Source: JBEHYA01 sp048498415
GTDB lineage: Bacteria; Pseudomonadota; Alphaproteobacteria; UBA9219; RGZA01
DNA length: 34,430 nucleotides
Reading direction: 5' to 3'
NCBI GenBank assembly: GCA_048498415.1
Contig: JBEHYA010000011.1
Coordinates: 1 to 34,430, forward strand
Below the pieces are notes generated by a model. That model did not search any database. It had not been told where the DNA came from and saw nothing but the letters and a program-made list of their open reading frames with translations. This document shows positions 25,439 through 32,378 of the stretch, piece after piece (the first letter of the stretch is position 1; every line of letters begins with the position of its first letter). The translations under genes and the position numbers were made by a program.

Positions 25439-26361
25439 GTGGCGCGCCCCGTGGCCAGCGGCGGCCGGCAGGCTTCGAGATAATGCTGCACGCAGGCATC
25501 GATGCGTTTCTTGTTGAAAGGTTTTACGATGAAGCCGTCAACATTGTTCTTGCGCGCCATCTCCACATCCTCGCGGTGATTGCTGGAGGTCACCATGATG
25601 ATATGCGCGCCGGGATCGAGCGCCTTGATCTTTTCCGCCAGCACATGGCCATCGGCGGCGGCAAGGCCGATATCCAGAAAAACGATGTCGGGCGCCATCG
25701 CCAGAAACAGCGTCCAGCCCTCTTCGGCGCTGGGCGTGCACTGGATGATATTGTCTTCGCGCAGCACTTCGCTAAGCAGGCGGCTTAAAAAGGCGTTGTC
25801 TTCGACGATCAGGACGTGCAACTGCTTGCGGAACTTTTTGATTTCCTGTTTCTTTTTGTATTCCAGCGCCTGAACAACATTCAGGGTGAAATCGCCTTCA
25901 TCGGCAATGCTGCTTTCGAAGTTCTCGGCGCGCGTCGGCGCGCCCGCGTCGGCCGGAAGCAACGCGGCCGGCGCGGGTGGCTGGAGGCCGGCTTTAAGAA
26001 GGATGGCAAGTTCATCGCCTCTTACGACCGGGTCGTAGTAGCTCATGAACGCATCGGGCACCGCACCGGGCGCGCGCAGCATGACGTTGTTGAGCGTATC
26101 CTTTAATTTTTTCAGCGTATCGCGCAGCATGCCCGACCAGGCGATGTACAGGCGCGTGGCGCCGGCAAAGAACAGGGTCGCCTGCTGGGTGTTTTGCAGC
26201 GCCGGTTTAAGCGCCAGCAGCAGTTCCTCATTCTTGACGTTCTTCAGGCCCGTGCGGTCGACCGCCAGAATGCCCCAGGTGGCGCTATTCTTTTTATTCA
26301 GTTCCGCGAGCAGCGTCAGCAGCGCGGGGGTGGCATTATGTTCGACTAGTCCAATCAGCAT
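25435..26361 (-). CDS. Response regulator with unrecognised N-terminal domain and C-terminal receiver
   Basis: A 308-residue protein from the ATG at 26361, preceded by GAGG 8 nt upstream; an in-frame start at 26466 would add 35 residues lacking a ribosome site. The C-terminal receiver spans about residues 180-300 (LHVLIVEDNAFLSRLLS, FLDIGLAAADGHVL with the phospho-acceptor Asp, TSSNH, KPF). There is no DNA-binding or enzymatic output after it. The N-terminal 110 residues (ILAVDRTGLKN, ATLFFAGATRLYIAWSG) are not a domain I recognise. The spacing faintly recalls a degenerate GGDEF fold, which is speculation. It is the first gene of the relay operon with the HPt and hybrid kinase genes. Confidence 0.82.
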   Translation of the reverse strand: MLIGLVEHNATPALLTLLAELNKKNSATWGILAVDRTGLKNVKNEELLLALKPALQNTQQATLFFAGATRLYIAWSGMLRDTLKKLKDTLNNVMLRAPGAVPDAFMSYYDPVVRGDELAILLKAGLQPPAPAALLPADAGAPTRAENFESSIADEGDFTLNVVQALEYKKKQEIKKFRKQLHVLIVEDNAFLSRLLSEVLREDNIIQCTPSAEEGWTLFLAMAPDIVFLDIGLAAADGHVLAEKIKALDPGAHIIMVTSSNHREDVEMARKNNVDGFIVKPFNKKRIDACVQHYLEACRPPLATGRAT

Positions 26362-26535
26362 GGGCCTGCCTCGTTGCGGGTTCCCTTGCTTGTGTATCGG
26401 TCCGGAAGGGGCCGCTTTGGTGAGGTCAAAATAGGCCATAATCATAAAAACAAGCTCAAACATCACGGTTAGCGCCGCATTAAAACCGCGCGCCTTCGCG
26501 TATGCACAAAACCGATTGCCTTGATTTAGATAGAT

Positions 26536-26563
26536 AAAAACGGCCGCGCGTTTTTGCTGCGGC
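26536..26563 (-). terminator. Possible terminator downstream of tRNA-Leu
   Basis: Read on the minus strand, GCCGC and GCGGC (26543-26547 and 26559-26563) can pair across an 11-nt loop, followed by C, G and five T residues (26536-26540). The stem is short, so termination of the tRNA transcript before the relay operon is plausible but uncertain. Confidence 0.35.
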
Positions 26564-26628
26564 GCACGTTATTGCAATTGCACATGTATTTATTTTTGGA
26601 ACGGCCGAAAATGGCCCAGCGATAAAGA

Positions 26629-26713
26629 TGGTGCGGGTGGTCGGACTTGAACCGACACTCCTCACGGAACCGGATTTTGAGTCCGGCGCGTCTACCAATT
26701 TCACCACACCCGC
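26629..26713 (-). tRNA. tRNA-Leu (anticodon CAA)
   Basis: An 85-nt tRNA with encoded CCA. The acceptor stem is GCGGGTG paired with CACCCGC. The anticodon stem CCGGA/TCCGG closes the loop CTCAAAA, giving anticodon CAA (reads UUG). A long variable arm of the class II type follows, then the T-arm GTCGG-TTCAAGT-CCGAC. All parts are typical of leucine tRNA. Confidence 0.95.
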
Positions 26714-26731
26714 GTGCGTCTGGATGCCAGT

Positions 26732-26760
26732 TTGGTACGGGCAAGGCCCGTTTCTGTCAA
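26732..26760 (-). promoter_or_regulatory. Putative promoter of tRNA-Leu
   Basis: On the minus strand a perfect TTGACA (26755-26760) precedes a weak TACCAA (26732-26737) by 17 nt. Initiation would give a 5' leader of roughly 10-15 nt before the tRNA. Confidence 0.5.
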
Positions 26761-26929
26761 GCGAACAAACAAAACGTGAAAACCTGTTCCTGTATTGGGC
26801 TCTTTGTTAAGGCCGGGTATCAGGGCTGCATAAAAATTCCAACAATTTTGCAGGCGGCACGGCTGCAAAGGGCATTTCGCGCTTTTTGGCGGGCCGGCAT
26901 CCACGATATGCTGCGGGCCATCCCACCCT

Positions 26930-26943
26930 GTGGTTCAAACCAC
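26930..26943 (+). other. Small inverted repeat upstream of the OmpA-family gene
   Basis: A perfect GTGGTT-CA-AACCAC lies 22 nt before the ATG, just upstream of the ribosome site. The 2-nt gap is too short for a stable RNA loop, so a protein-binding operator is more likely than a hairpin. The rest of 26761-26929 has no gene that I can support and no clear promoter. Confidence 0.35.
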
Positions 26944-26964
26944 GCTAAAAATAAGGAAAATCTC

Positions 26965-27453
26965 ATGCGTAACCTTGCTTACCTGCTGCTGGCGCCGGTG
27001 ATGGCGGTGGCTCTTTCCAGCTGTGCCGAACAGCAAACCTACCGTCTTGAACATGACCGCACGGTCTATTTCGCCTTTAACAGCGACAAGCTATCGGCCC
27101 AGTCACGCCACACGCTGAACGATGTGGCCCGTATTCTGAACAACGACCACAACATCGGCGGCGTGGAAATCGTGGGCTATGCGGATAGCATCGGCGCCGA
27201 AGACTATAACCGTGATCTGTCGGAACGCCGCGCCATGGCCGTGCAGAAATACCTGGTCGCGCGCGGGGCGGAAGGCGTGAACGTGGGTGACATTCACTGG
27301 GTCGGCGAAACCCGCTCCAGCGAAACCTGCGGCGACCGCGAGACCAAGCGCACCATCGCGTGCCTGGCGGAAGACCGCAAAGTCGAAATCATGTTCTATG
27401 ATGCGATCAGCGAATTCTGCAGCCACACCAACCGCCATTGCCGCCAGGACTAA
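26965..27453 (+). CDS. OmpA-family peptidoglycan-associated lipoprotein
   Basis: An outer-membrane lipoprotein of 162 residues. The ATG at 26965 has AAGGA 8 nt upstream and gives a signal peptide MRNLAYLLLAPVMAVALSSC with lipobox LSSC and lipidated Cys20. A longer open frame from 26647 reads through the tRNA and is not credible. The mature part is one OmpA C-terminal domain: VYFAFNSDKLSAQ, VEIVGYADSIGAEDYN and DLSERRAMAVQKYL, the residues that bind peptidoglycan. It resembles Pal in size, but four cysteines in the last third (SSETCG, TIAC, EFC, RHC) are unusual and may form disulfides. It is a single gene ended by a bidirectional terminator. Confidence 0.9.
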   Translation: MRNLAYLLLAPVMAVALSSCAEQQTYRLEHDRTVYFAFNSDKLSAQSRHTLNDVARILNNDHNIGGVEIVGYADSIGAEDYNRDLSERRAMAVQKYLVARGAEGVNVGDIHWVGETRSSETCGDRETKRTIACLAEDRKVEIMFYDAISEFCSHTNRHCRQD

Positions 27454-27481
27454 GTTCCCGGCTGCATAGCACAAAAGAAAA

Positions 27482-27507
27482 GGGCGGCCCGAACGGCCGC
27501 CCTTTTT
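27482..27507. terminator. Bidirectional intrinsic terminator
   Basis: GGGCGGCC-CGAAC-GGCCGCCC (27482-27502) is followed by TTTTT on the plus strand and, read leftward, by TTTTCTTTT on the minus strand. It lies 28 nt past the OmpA-family stop and 25 nt past the stop of the convergent cytochrome gene, and should serve both. Confidence 0.85.
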
Positions 27508-27527
27508 ATTTCGTTATAAAACGCGTG

Positions 27528-28049
27528 TTATTTCAGCGTTTTCAGGTAGGCGATGATATCGGCGCGGTCTTGCGGTTTGGAGAAACCCGCAAACGTCATC
27601 TTGGTGCCGGGCGCATAGGCCTTCGGGCTGAACAGCCACTTATTGAGTTCAGCGACCGACCAGTTGCCCTTCAGCGCCTTCAATGCTTCCGAATACGCAA
27701 AGCCGTCATGGCCCGCCTGCTTGGCATCGACGATACCGAACAGATCCGGTCCTACACGGTTGGGGCCGCCCTTGTCAAAGCCATGGCAGGCGGCGCAGGC
27801 GCGTGAAAGCTTCTCGCCGTTTGCCACATTGGCAGATGCCATTAAATTGTCGATAGGTTCGGCGACCTTGGGTTTTTCTTCTGCCGCCGCGCCTTCATCC
27901 CCGCCTTCGGTCACGGCGACGGCAAAGCCTTTTTCCTTCGGCGCTTCCGCCACCACCAGTTTGCTGGAGATGAAACCGGAAATCGCGGCAACGAGAGCTG
28001 CCATCAGCACGGCAGCGAAAACCTTATTGAGATCCAAACCTTTTTTCAT
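27528..28049 (-). CDS. Membrane-anchored c-type cytochrome (CycM-like)
   Basis: A class I cytochrome c of 173 residues. An uncleaved N-terminal membrane anchor is at about residues 9-31. A flexible Ala/Glu/Lys-rich linker follows (to about 70), then the heme domain with C85-A-A-C88-H89 and the sixth ligand Met151 in GTKMTFAGF. This is the layout of CycM/cytochrome c552 of alphaproteobacteria, which carries electrons from the bc1 complex to terminal oxidases at the periplasmic face. The arrangement divergent from kdsB and pheA is, as far as I know, the same as in several Rhizobiales. It ends at a shared terminator with the OmpA-family gene. Confidence 0.92.
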   Translation of the reverse strand: MKKGLDLNKVFAAVLMAALVAAISGFISSKLVVAEAPKEKGFAVAVTEGGDEGAAAEEKPKVAEPIDNLMASANVANGEKLSRACAACHGFDKGGPNRVGPDLFGIVDAKQAGHDGFAYSEALKALKGNWSVAELNKWLFSPKAYAPGTKMTFAGFSKPQDRADIIAYLKTLK

Positions 28050-28185
28050 TTTTTACTCTGGTAATTTCGGGAAAGAAATTCGTGGAACACGGGAAAGGGG
28101 TCTTATTAATATGAAAACTTCCGGCTTTTGTCATGCTTTACCAAGGACTTCGCCCCTATTCGCTGCTCCATTGTGGCTCCCCGGC

Positions 28186-28214
28186 TTGACGCAGCGATAA
28201 AACTAAAATAAATC
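28186..28214 (+). promoter_or_regulatory. Possible promoter of kdsB-pheA
   Basis: TTGACG (28186-28191) and TAAATC (28209-28214) are 17 nt apart. The kdsB ATG at 28223 would lie at or next to the transcription start, implying a leaderless message. No Shine-Dalgarno sequence is seen before that ATG. The evidence is weak. Confidence 0.3.
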
Positions 28215-28222
28215 AATGGGTT

Positions 28223-28993
28223 ATGAATAGTTCGCCCGCCGCTGCCCGCACCGCCCCACATAAACCGCTCATTCTGATTCCCGCACGCATGCAGGCGGCG
28301 CGTCTGCCCGGCAAGCCGCTGGCCGATATCAACGGCCTGCCCATGATCATCCACGTATTGCGCCGCGCTTTAGAGTCCGGCCTCGGCCCCGTGGCTGTTG
28401 CAGCCGGCGATGCCGAGATTGTGGAGGCCGTTAAAAAACATGGCGGGCAGGCCGTGCTCACCGACCCCGCACTTGCCACCGGTTCCGACCGCATCTATGC
28501 CGCGCTTCAACAGCTGGATACCAAAGGCGAATTTGATTCGGTGATCAATGTGCAGGGCGACGAGCCACTGCAAGACCCCGCGGATATCCGGGCCGCGTTT
28601 GCATTACTCAAAAATCCCGCCGTCGATATCGCCACGTGTGTGAAGCCCATCACCGATCCCGCGCGCATCAATGCGCCGCAGGTCGTGAAGGCCGCGCTGG
28701 AATATAACGAGGCGACCAAAAGCGGCCGCGCGCTTTATTTCAGCCGCACGCCCATTCCCAATGGCGGCCCCTATTTCCAGCATATCGGCCTCTATGCCTA
28801 TCGCCGCGATGCTTTAGAAGTCTTCGTGAAACATCCCAACGGCTATCTGCAGCTGCGCGAAAGCCTTGAACAATTACGCGCGCTGGCCATTGGCCTGCGT
28901 ATCGATGCCGCTGTCGTGGAAAGCACGGCGATTGGCGTGGATACGCCCGAAGATCTGGAAATGGTGCGGAAGATTTTGAAGGAAAAGAAATAA
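28223..28993 (+). CDS. kdsB: 3-deoxy-manno-octulosonate cytidylyltransferase (CMP-KDO synthetase)
   Basis: This enzyme activates KDO with CTP to CMP-KDO for attachment to lipid A in LPS synthesis. The 256-residue product begins with the nucleotide-binding motif IPARMQAARLPGKPLADI (family PARxxSxRxPGKxL). VINVQGDEPLQDP carries the Mg-binding Asp. The FSRTPIP and IGLYAYRRDALEVF runs follow in order. It shows that this organism makes a KDO-containing LPS. The stop shares its last base with the pheA ATG. The start at 28223 is the first ATG in frame and lacks a ribosome site. Confidence 0.96.
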   Translation: MNSSPAAARTAPHKPLILIPARMQAARLPGKPLADINGLPMIIHVLRRALESGLGPVAVAAGDAEIVEAVKKHGGQAVLTDPALATGSDRIYAALQQLDTKGEFDSVINVQGDEPLQDPADIRAAFALLKNPAVDIATCVKPITDPARINAPQVVKAALEYNEATKSGRALYFSRTPIPNGGPYFQHIGLYAYRRDALEVFVKHPNGYLQLRESLEQLRALAIGLRIDAAVVESTAIGVDTPEDLEMVRKILKEKK

Positions 28994-29829
28994 TGAGTAA
29001 GACAATCGCATTTCAAGGCCGCCCCGGCGCGTATTCCGACCTCGCCTGCCGCGCCGTATTTCCCGGCTGGGAAACTCTGGCCTGCGATAGTTTTGAAGAC
29101 GCATTCGCCGCTGCGCGCGAAGGCAAGGCCGAGCTTGCGATGATCCCCATCGAAAATTCCACCGTGGGCCGCGTGGCGGATATCCACCACTTACTGCCGC
29201 AGGGCGGCCTGCATATCATCGCCGAGCATTACCAGCCCGTCGAACATCACCTGCTGGCGCTTCCCGGTACCAAGCTTGCCGATATCAAAACGGCGCGCAG
29301 CCACGTGCAGGCGCTGGGCCAAACCCGCGAATTTTTGAAAAAGCATGGCATCAAGCCGGAGATTGCCAGCGATACCGCCGGCGCGGCTTCGGAACTCAAA
29401 GCACGCGGCGATAAAAACGTGGCCGCGATTGCCTCGCGCCTGGCGGGAGAGATTTATGGGCTGGAGAGCTTGGCCGGCAACATCGCCGATCAGCAGGGGA
29501 ATACCACGCGCTTTCTGATCATGGCGCGGGAAGGCAAGATGCCGGCGCATAAAGCCGGCCCGTGTGTTACATCGCTGGTGTTTCGCGTGCGCAGCGTGCC
29601 GGCGGCGTTATATAAGGCGCTTGGCGGCTTTGCCACCAACGGCATCAATATCACCAAGCTGGAAAGTTACATGGTGGATAACAAATTCACCGCCGCGCAG
29701 TTCTACGCCGATCTGGAAGCGCACCCCGACGATACCGGCTTTCGCCATGCCATCGACGAACTGAAATTCTTCGCGGAAGAACTCAAACTGCTGGGCACGT
29801 ATCCCGCCCACGCGTTCCGGCAAAAATGA
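28993..29829 (+). CDS. pheA: Prephenate dehydratase
   Basis: This enzyme converts prephenate to phenylpyruvate in phenylalanine synthesis. The 278-residue monofunctional form has the catalytic domain first: FQGRPGAYSDLA, the IENSTVGRV run, and the NTTRFLIM segment containing the catalytic TRF motif. A C-terminal ACT domain (about 190-275; TSLVFRVRSVPAALYKALGG, then GINITKLESYM) gives phenylalanine feedback control. There is no chorismate mutase domain. It is coupled to kdsB by a one-base overlap, and its stop overlaps the permease start (ATGA). The cytochrome c / kdsB / pheA grouping is a known alphaproteobacterial arrangement. Confidence 0.96.
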   Translation: MSKTIAFQGRPGAYSDLACRAVFPGWETLACDSFEDAFAAAREGKAELAMIPIENSTVGRVADIHHLLPQGGLHIIAEHYQPVEHHLLALPGTKLADIKTARSHVQALGQTREFLKKHGIKPEIASDTAGAASELKARGDKNVAAIASRLAGEIYGLESLAGNIADQQGNTTRFLIMAREGKMPAHKAGPCVTSLVFRVRSVPAALYKALGGFATNGINITKLESYMVDNKFTAAQFYADLEAHPDDTGFRHAIDELKFFAEELKLLGTYPAHAFRQK

Positions 29830-30563
29830 GCGAAACTGAAATCCTTATCGGTCTGATCGTCGCAGTATCTTTTTTCGTGCAATCCGCTTTCGGCTTTGGC
29901 GGCGGGCTGGTCGCCGTGCCGCTGGCCAGCCTGGTGATTGGTACGCCCAATGCGGTATCGGTCGCGCTGGTGTTTCAGGCCCTGATGGGTTTGCAGCTTT
30001 TTAGTTTGTACAAACAGATTGACTGGCGCGCCGTCGGCTGGATGCCTTTAGCGCTGCTGGCGGGCGTAGCGGCGGGATTATTTCTTTTCACCAATGCGCC
30101 CGCAACATTTCTGCAGGCGCTGCTCGGTTTTTATCTGATTTTCTATGTGGGCTGTGAAGTTTTCGCGCTTAAACCCTTTTCCGGTTTTCTGCGCAACGTG
30201 CCGGATGCCGCCTATAGCGGCGCGGTGGGGCTGGTATGCGGTGCCATGCAGGCCATGATCGGCATCAGCGGCCCGCCGATTGTCGCTTATTTAAACAGCC
30301 GCGGGCTCCGCCCCCAGCCGCTTCGCGCGACCATCGTCTTCCTTCTCTATATCGGCGTGCTGGCGAGTTTTATTCCCTCGCTGTTTACGCCGCGTTATAC
30401 CGGCGATGTATTGCATCTGGTATTATGGTCGCTGCCGTTCTTTGCGGTCGCTGTCTGGGCGGGCGATATTTTCTCGAAAAAACTTTCGCCCACATTATTT
30501 CGCGCGGGCCTGCTTATCATTCTGGCCGTCGCGGCGCTTTTTTTACTTTACAAAGCGCTCTGA
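29826..30563 (+). CDS. TauE/SafE-family membrane permease
   Basis: A polytopic inner-membrane protein of 245 residues with about eight hydrophobic segments. It has the TauE/SafE (DUF81) pattern: an N-terminal SAFGFGGGLVAVPLASL and a repeat-related ISGPPIVAYLNSRGL near residue 147. The family exports or imports small sulfur compounds such as sulfite, sulfoacetate or taurine-derived anions; the substrate here is unknown. Its ATG overlaps the pheA stop by 4 nt, so it is co-translated with kdsB-pheA, although no functional link is evident. The stop codon abuts the stop of the convergent holin gene without a spacer. Confidence 0.85.
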   Translation: MSETEILIGLIVAVSFFVQSAFGFGGGLVAVPLASLVIGTPNAVSVALVFQALMGLQLFSLYKQIDWRAVGWMPLALLAGVAAGLFLFTNAPATFLQALLGFYLIFYVGCEVFALKPFSGFLRNVPDAAYSGAVGLVCGAMQAMIGISGPPIVAYLNSRGLRPQPLRATIVFLLYIGVLASFIPSLFTPRYTGDVLHLVLWSLPFFAVAVWAGDIFSKKLSPTLFRAGLLIILAVAALFLLYKAL

Positions 30564-30971
30564 TTATTTGCTCACGCCTTTCCATTTCTCAAAACTGCGC
30601 GCGCCGGCGTAGCCGAGATATCCTATGCCAAAAAGATTATAAAGATCATTGGGAATGGCACGCAGCAAGCTATTGATATTTTCGGCCGCCTGGTGCGTCT
30701 CAGCGGGATACCAGATGCCGATAATGCCGCCCACCATGCACAGGCCGAACATCGAATACATCACATATAAAAACGTGGGACGGGCGCGGCTTGTCCACGC
30801 ATCAGCGCTGCCGCCTTCCGTCAAAATCGCAGATAAACTTTCCTGTATTTCGCTGAGCGCCTGCTGGTTATCGGCTTTCATCACTTCCAGCTTCGCCGCT
30901 TCCCGCGCTTTTTCATCGGGAATGATGCGATCCAATAATCCAAACACAAACGGCAGAATGGCTTGAAACAT
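30564..30971 (-). CDS. 3-TM holin of the gene-transfer-agent/prophage type
   Basis: A 135-residue membrane protein resembling the 'holin of 3 TMs, for gene-transfer release' family of alphaproteobacteria. It begins with a short hydrophobic helix (LPFVFGLLDRIIP), then a charged helical stretch with KADNQQALSEIQESL. SRARPTFLYVMYSMFGLCMVG and the following IIGIWYP give a long membrane segment, and a final hydrophobic stretch is NLFGIGYLGYAG. Such holins permeabilise the inner membrane so that the endolysin can reach the wall. The ATG has AAGGAG 6 nt upstream and lies 9 nt after the lysozyme stop. It is the last gene of the element. Confidence 0.83.
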   Translation of the reverse strand: MFQAILPFVFGLLDRIIPDEKAREAAKLEVMKADNQQALSEIQESLSAILTEGGSADAWTSRARPTFLYVMYSMFGLCMVGGIIGIWYPAETHQAAENINSLLRAIPNDLYNLFGIGYLGYAGARSFEKWKGVSK

Positions 30972-30980
30972 GGTCTCTCC

Positions 30981-31427
30981 TTATGCGGCGTTCCATAACG
31001 CCGCTTCCGCTTTGCGGCGCGAAACCAGTCCCGGCAAATCCTTGCCGTTCGCTTTTGTCCAGCGCGCCAGCTGGGCAGGCACCTGCGCATACCAGCCGCG
31101 GTTAAGTAAATTCAGAAGCGTGGAACGATAAAACGGTTGCAGGCCGACGTTAAACGAAAAACACACCAGCGCGGAAAACTGGTTATCGGTCAGCGGCACC
31201 GCCACCAGCCCGTTCACGCCGTTTTCAAATACGGCCAGATCGCTTTGCAATAATTCTTCGGCCTGCTGGGGCGTAATCACCTGTCCGGCATAGACATCGC
31301 CGGTGTGCCCATAGCCAATCGTCAAAATCCCGCGCGGGCAAAAATACGCGCTGCACCGCAGCCCTTCGAACTGCCTTATAATCGCCAACCCGCTGCTATT
31401 GATGCAGCGGCGTCCCTCATCACTCAT
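30981..31427 (-). CDS. Phage endolysin, GH24 lysozyme
   Basis: This is a muramidase of 148 residues that cleaves peptidoglycan for particle release. The active-site pattern Glu-8aa-Cys-5aa-Thr is present as E21, C30 and T36 in FEGLRCSAYFCPRGILTIGYG. Some phage lysozymes have Cys in place of the T4 Asp. ALVCFSFNVG and the C-terminal GLVSRRKAEAALW are also typical. The ATG at 31427 overlaps the end of the upstream gene by 4 nt (ATGA). A longer frame to 31619 is out-of-frame sequence of that gene. There is no obvious cleaved signal or SAR helix, so export should depend on the neighbouring holin. Confidence 0.92.
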   Translation of the reverse strand: MSDEGRRCINSSGLAIIRQFEGLRCSAYFCPRGILTIGYGHTGDVYAGQVITPQQAEELLQSDLAVFENGVNGLVAVPLTDNQFSALVCFSFNVGLQPFYRSTLLNLLNRGWYAQVPAQLARWTKANGKDLPGLVSRRKAEAALWNAA

Positions 31428-31702
31428 GGCCGGCTGCCCGCCTTGCTGGCCATCAGCTGGCGCAAAAGCGCATTGGTATTTTCGCCCTGCGCCTCTAGCC
31501 GCGCCAGGCGCTCGATCACCTGCACTTCGTAATTCTGCGTGTGCTGCTGCTGTTGTTCGATTGCGCCAAGCCGGCGGTCGCGGCTCATATCCTGCGCATC
31601 CTTGCCCGCCGCCCACCACACGGCGGTTGCGGCCTGCAACAGCAGCGCCGCAATAAACCCCAGCGGCACGCGGCGTTCAATTGTGAAACTATCGCCCTTC
31701 AT
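31424..31702 (-). CDS. Small TM plus coiled-coil protein in the lysis cassette (candidate inner-membrane spanin)
   Basis: A 92-residue protein with one N-terminal membrane helix (about 14-32, VPLGFIAALLLQAATAVWWA) preceded by Lys and Arg residues. A charged, Gln/Glu-rich helix at about 45-85 has heptad-like spacing and is predicted to form a coiled coil. It overlaps the lysozyme gene by 4 nt. Position and topology resemble i-spanins (Rz type), which link inner and outer membranes in the last step of lysis. No second, lipoprotein spanin is nested within or beside it. I do not recognise a named family, so the role is inference. Confidence 0.7.
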   Translation of the reverse strand: MKGDSFTIERRVPLGFIAALLLQAATAVWWAAGKDAQDMSRDRRLGAIEQQQQHTQNYEVQVIERLARLEAQGENTNALLRQLMASKAGSRP

Positions 31703-31705
31703 GGC

Positions 31706-32368
31706 TTAGACCAGCGCCGCGTATTTCCACGCACTGCCATTGTGCACGTATAAACGGTTATTGGTGGTATCAAGAACAATCGGCGCGCGGCCCGTAAACG
31801 CGGTTGGCGTGCCCGATGGCGTGCCGGCACAGGTGGGAATATACAAAAACCCGTCCGTCGCGCTTGTTGAAAGCGCCGCCATGCCCACCACCGTGCTGCC
31901 ATTCGCGCTCACGGTTAAACGCTGCGTGCCGTTGGTTGCCACGGCTACCTGATCGGCACCGGGGCTATACACGCCCGTATTGGTATCCCCTGAAAAAAAG
32001 AAGCCCGGCGCTGAATTGCTGCCAAGTGCCGCGCCGTGTTTAAACATGCCCCAACTGCTGCCATCATATGCAATTAACGCATCTTCATTCTGCACCCACG
32101 CAACCCAGCCTTCGCGCGGGGTTTTGAATTTCCAGCCGGCAAAATACGCGGCAATCTTGCCCGCCTGCCCGCTCCACGCGCCGGTGGGGGAACCCGCCAC
32201 AATATATACATCGCCATCCGCCGGGCTACCCGGCGGCGTCGCCAGCGTGCGGTCGATCACGCTGATCTGCGCCAGCGCATCCAGATCATTCAGCGCGTCA
32301 TTGTGCGTGACTTCCTTCTGCGACTGGTTGGAGACGATATAACTTAAGCCCAGTTTCGGCGTTGCCAT
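31706..32368 (-). CDS. DUF2793-domain phage protein, probable tail fibre or tip component
   Basis: A 220-residue protein whose first 120 residues match DUF2793 as found after tail genes in alphaproteobacterial phages and GTA clusters: LSYIVSNQSQKEVTHNDALN, ATPPGSPADGDVYIVA, GAWSGQAGKIAAYFAGW and TPREGWVAWVQNEDALIAYD. The remainder (about 125-220) has a GDTNTGVYSPGADQVAVATN run of a type common in phage fibre shafts, ending in YVHNGSAWKYAAL. Together this suggests a trimeric receptor-binding fibre or decoration. The ATG is preceded by GGGAG. It follows the tail protein by 10 nt and precedes the TM-coiled-coil gene by 3 nt. Confidence 0.82.
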   Translation of the reverse strand: MATPKLGLSYIVSNQSQKEVTHNDALNDLDALAQISVIDRTLATPPGSPADGDVYIVAGSPTGAWSGQAGKIAAYFAGWKFKTPREGWVAWVQNEDALIAYDGSSWGMFKHGAALGSNSAPGFFFSGDTNTGVYSPGADQVAVATNGTQRLTVSANGSTVVGMAALSTSATDGFLYIPTCAGTPSGTPTAFTGRAPIVLDTTNNRLYVHNGSAWKYAALV

Positions 32369-32378
32369 GGTTTACTCC

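Noticed and set aside
26629..26713. tRNA-Leu as an attachment site for the phage element
   Set aside because: The tRNA is about 4 kb from the element with core genes between, and no copy of its 3' end was noticed at 30564.
26647..26964. Longer N-terminus for the OmpA-family gene
   Set aside because: The extension translates the tRNA-Leu gene antisense, and the ATG at 26965 has a good ribosome site and a lipoprotein signal peptide.
28111..28200. 29-codon frame between the cytochrome and kdsB genes
   Set aside because: No ribosome site and no conserved feature; the region is better explained as a divergent promoter region.
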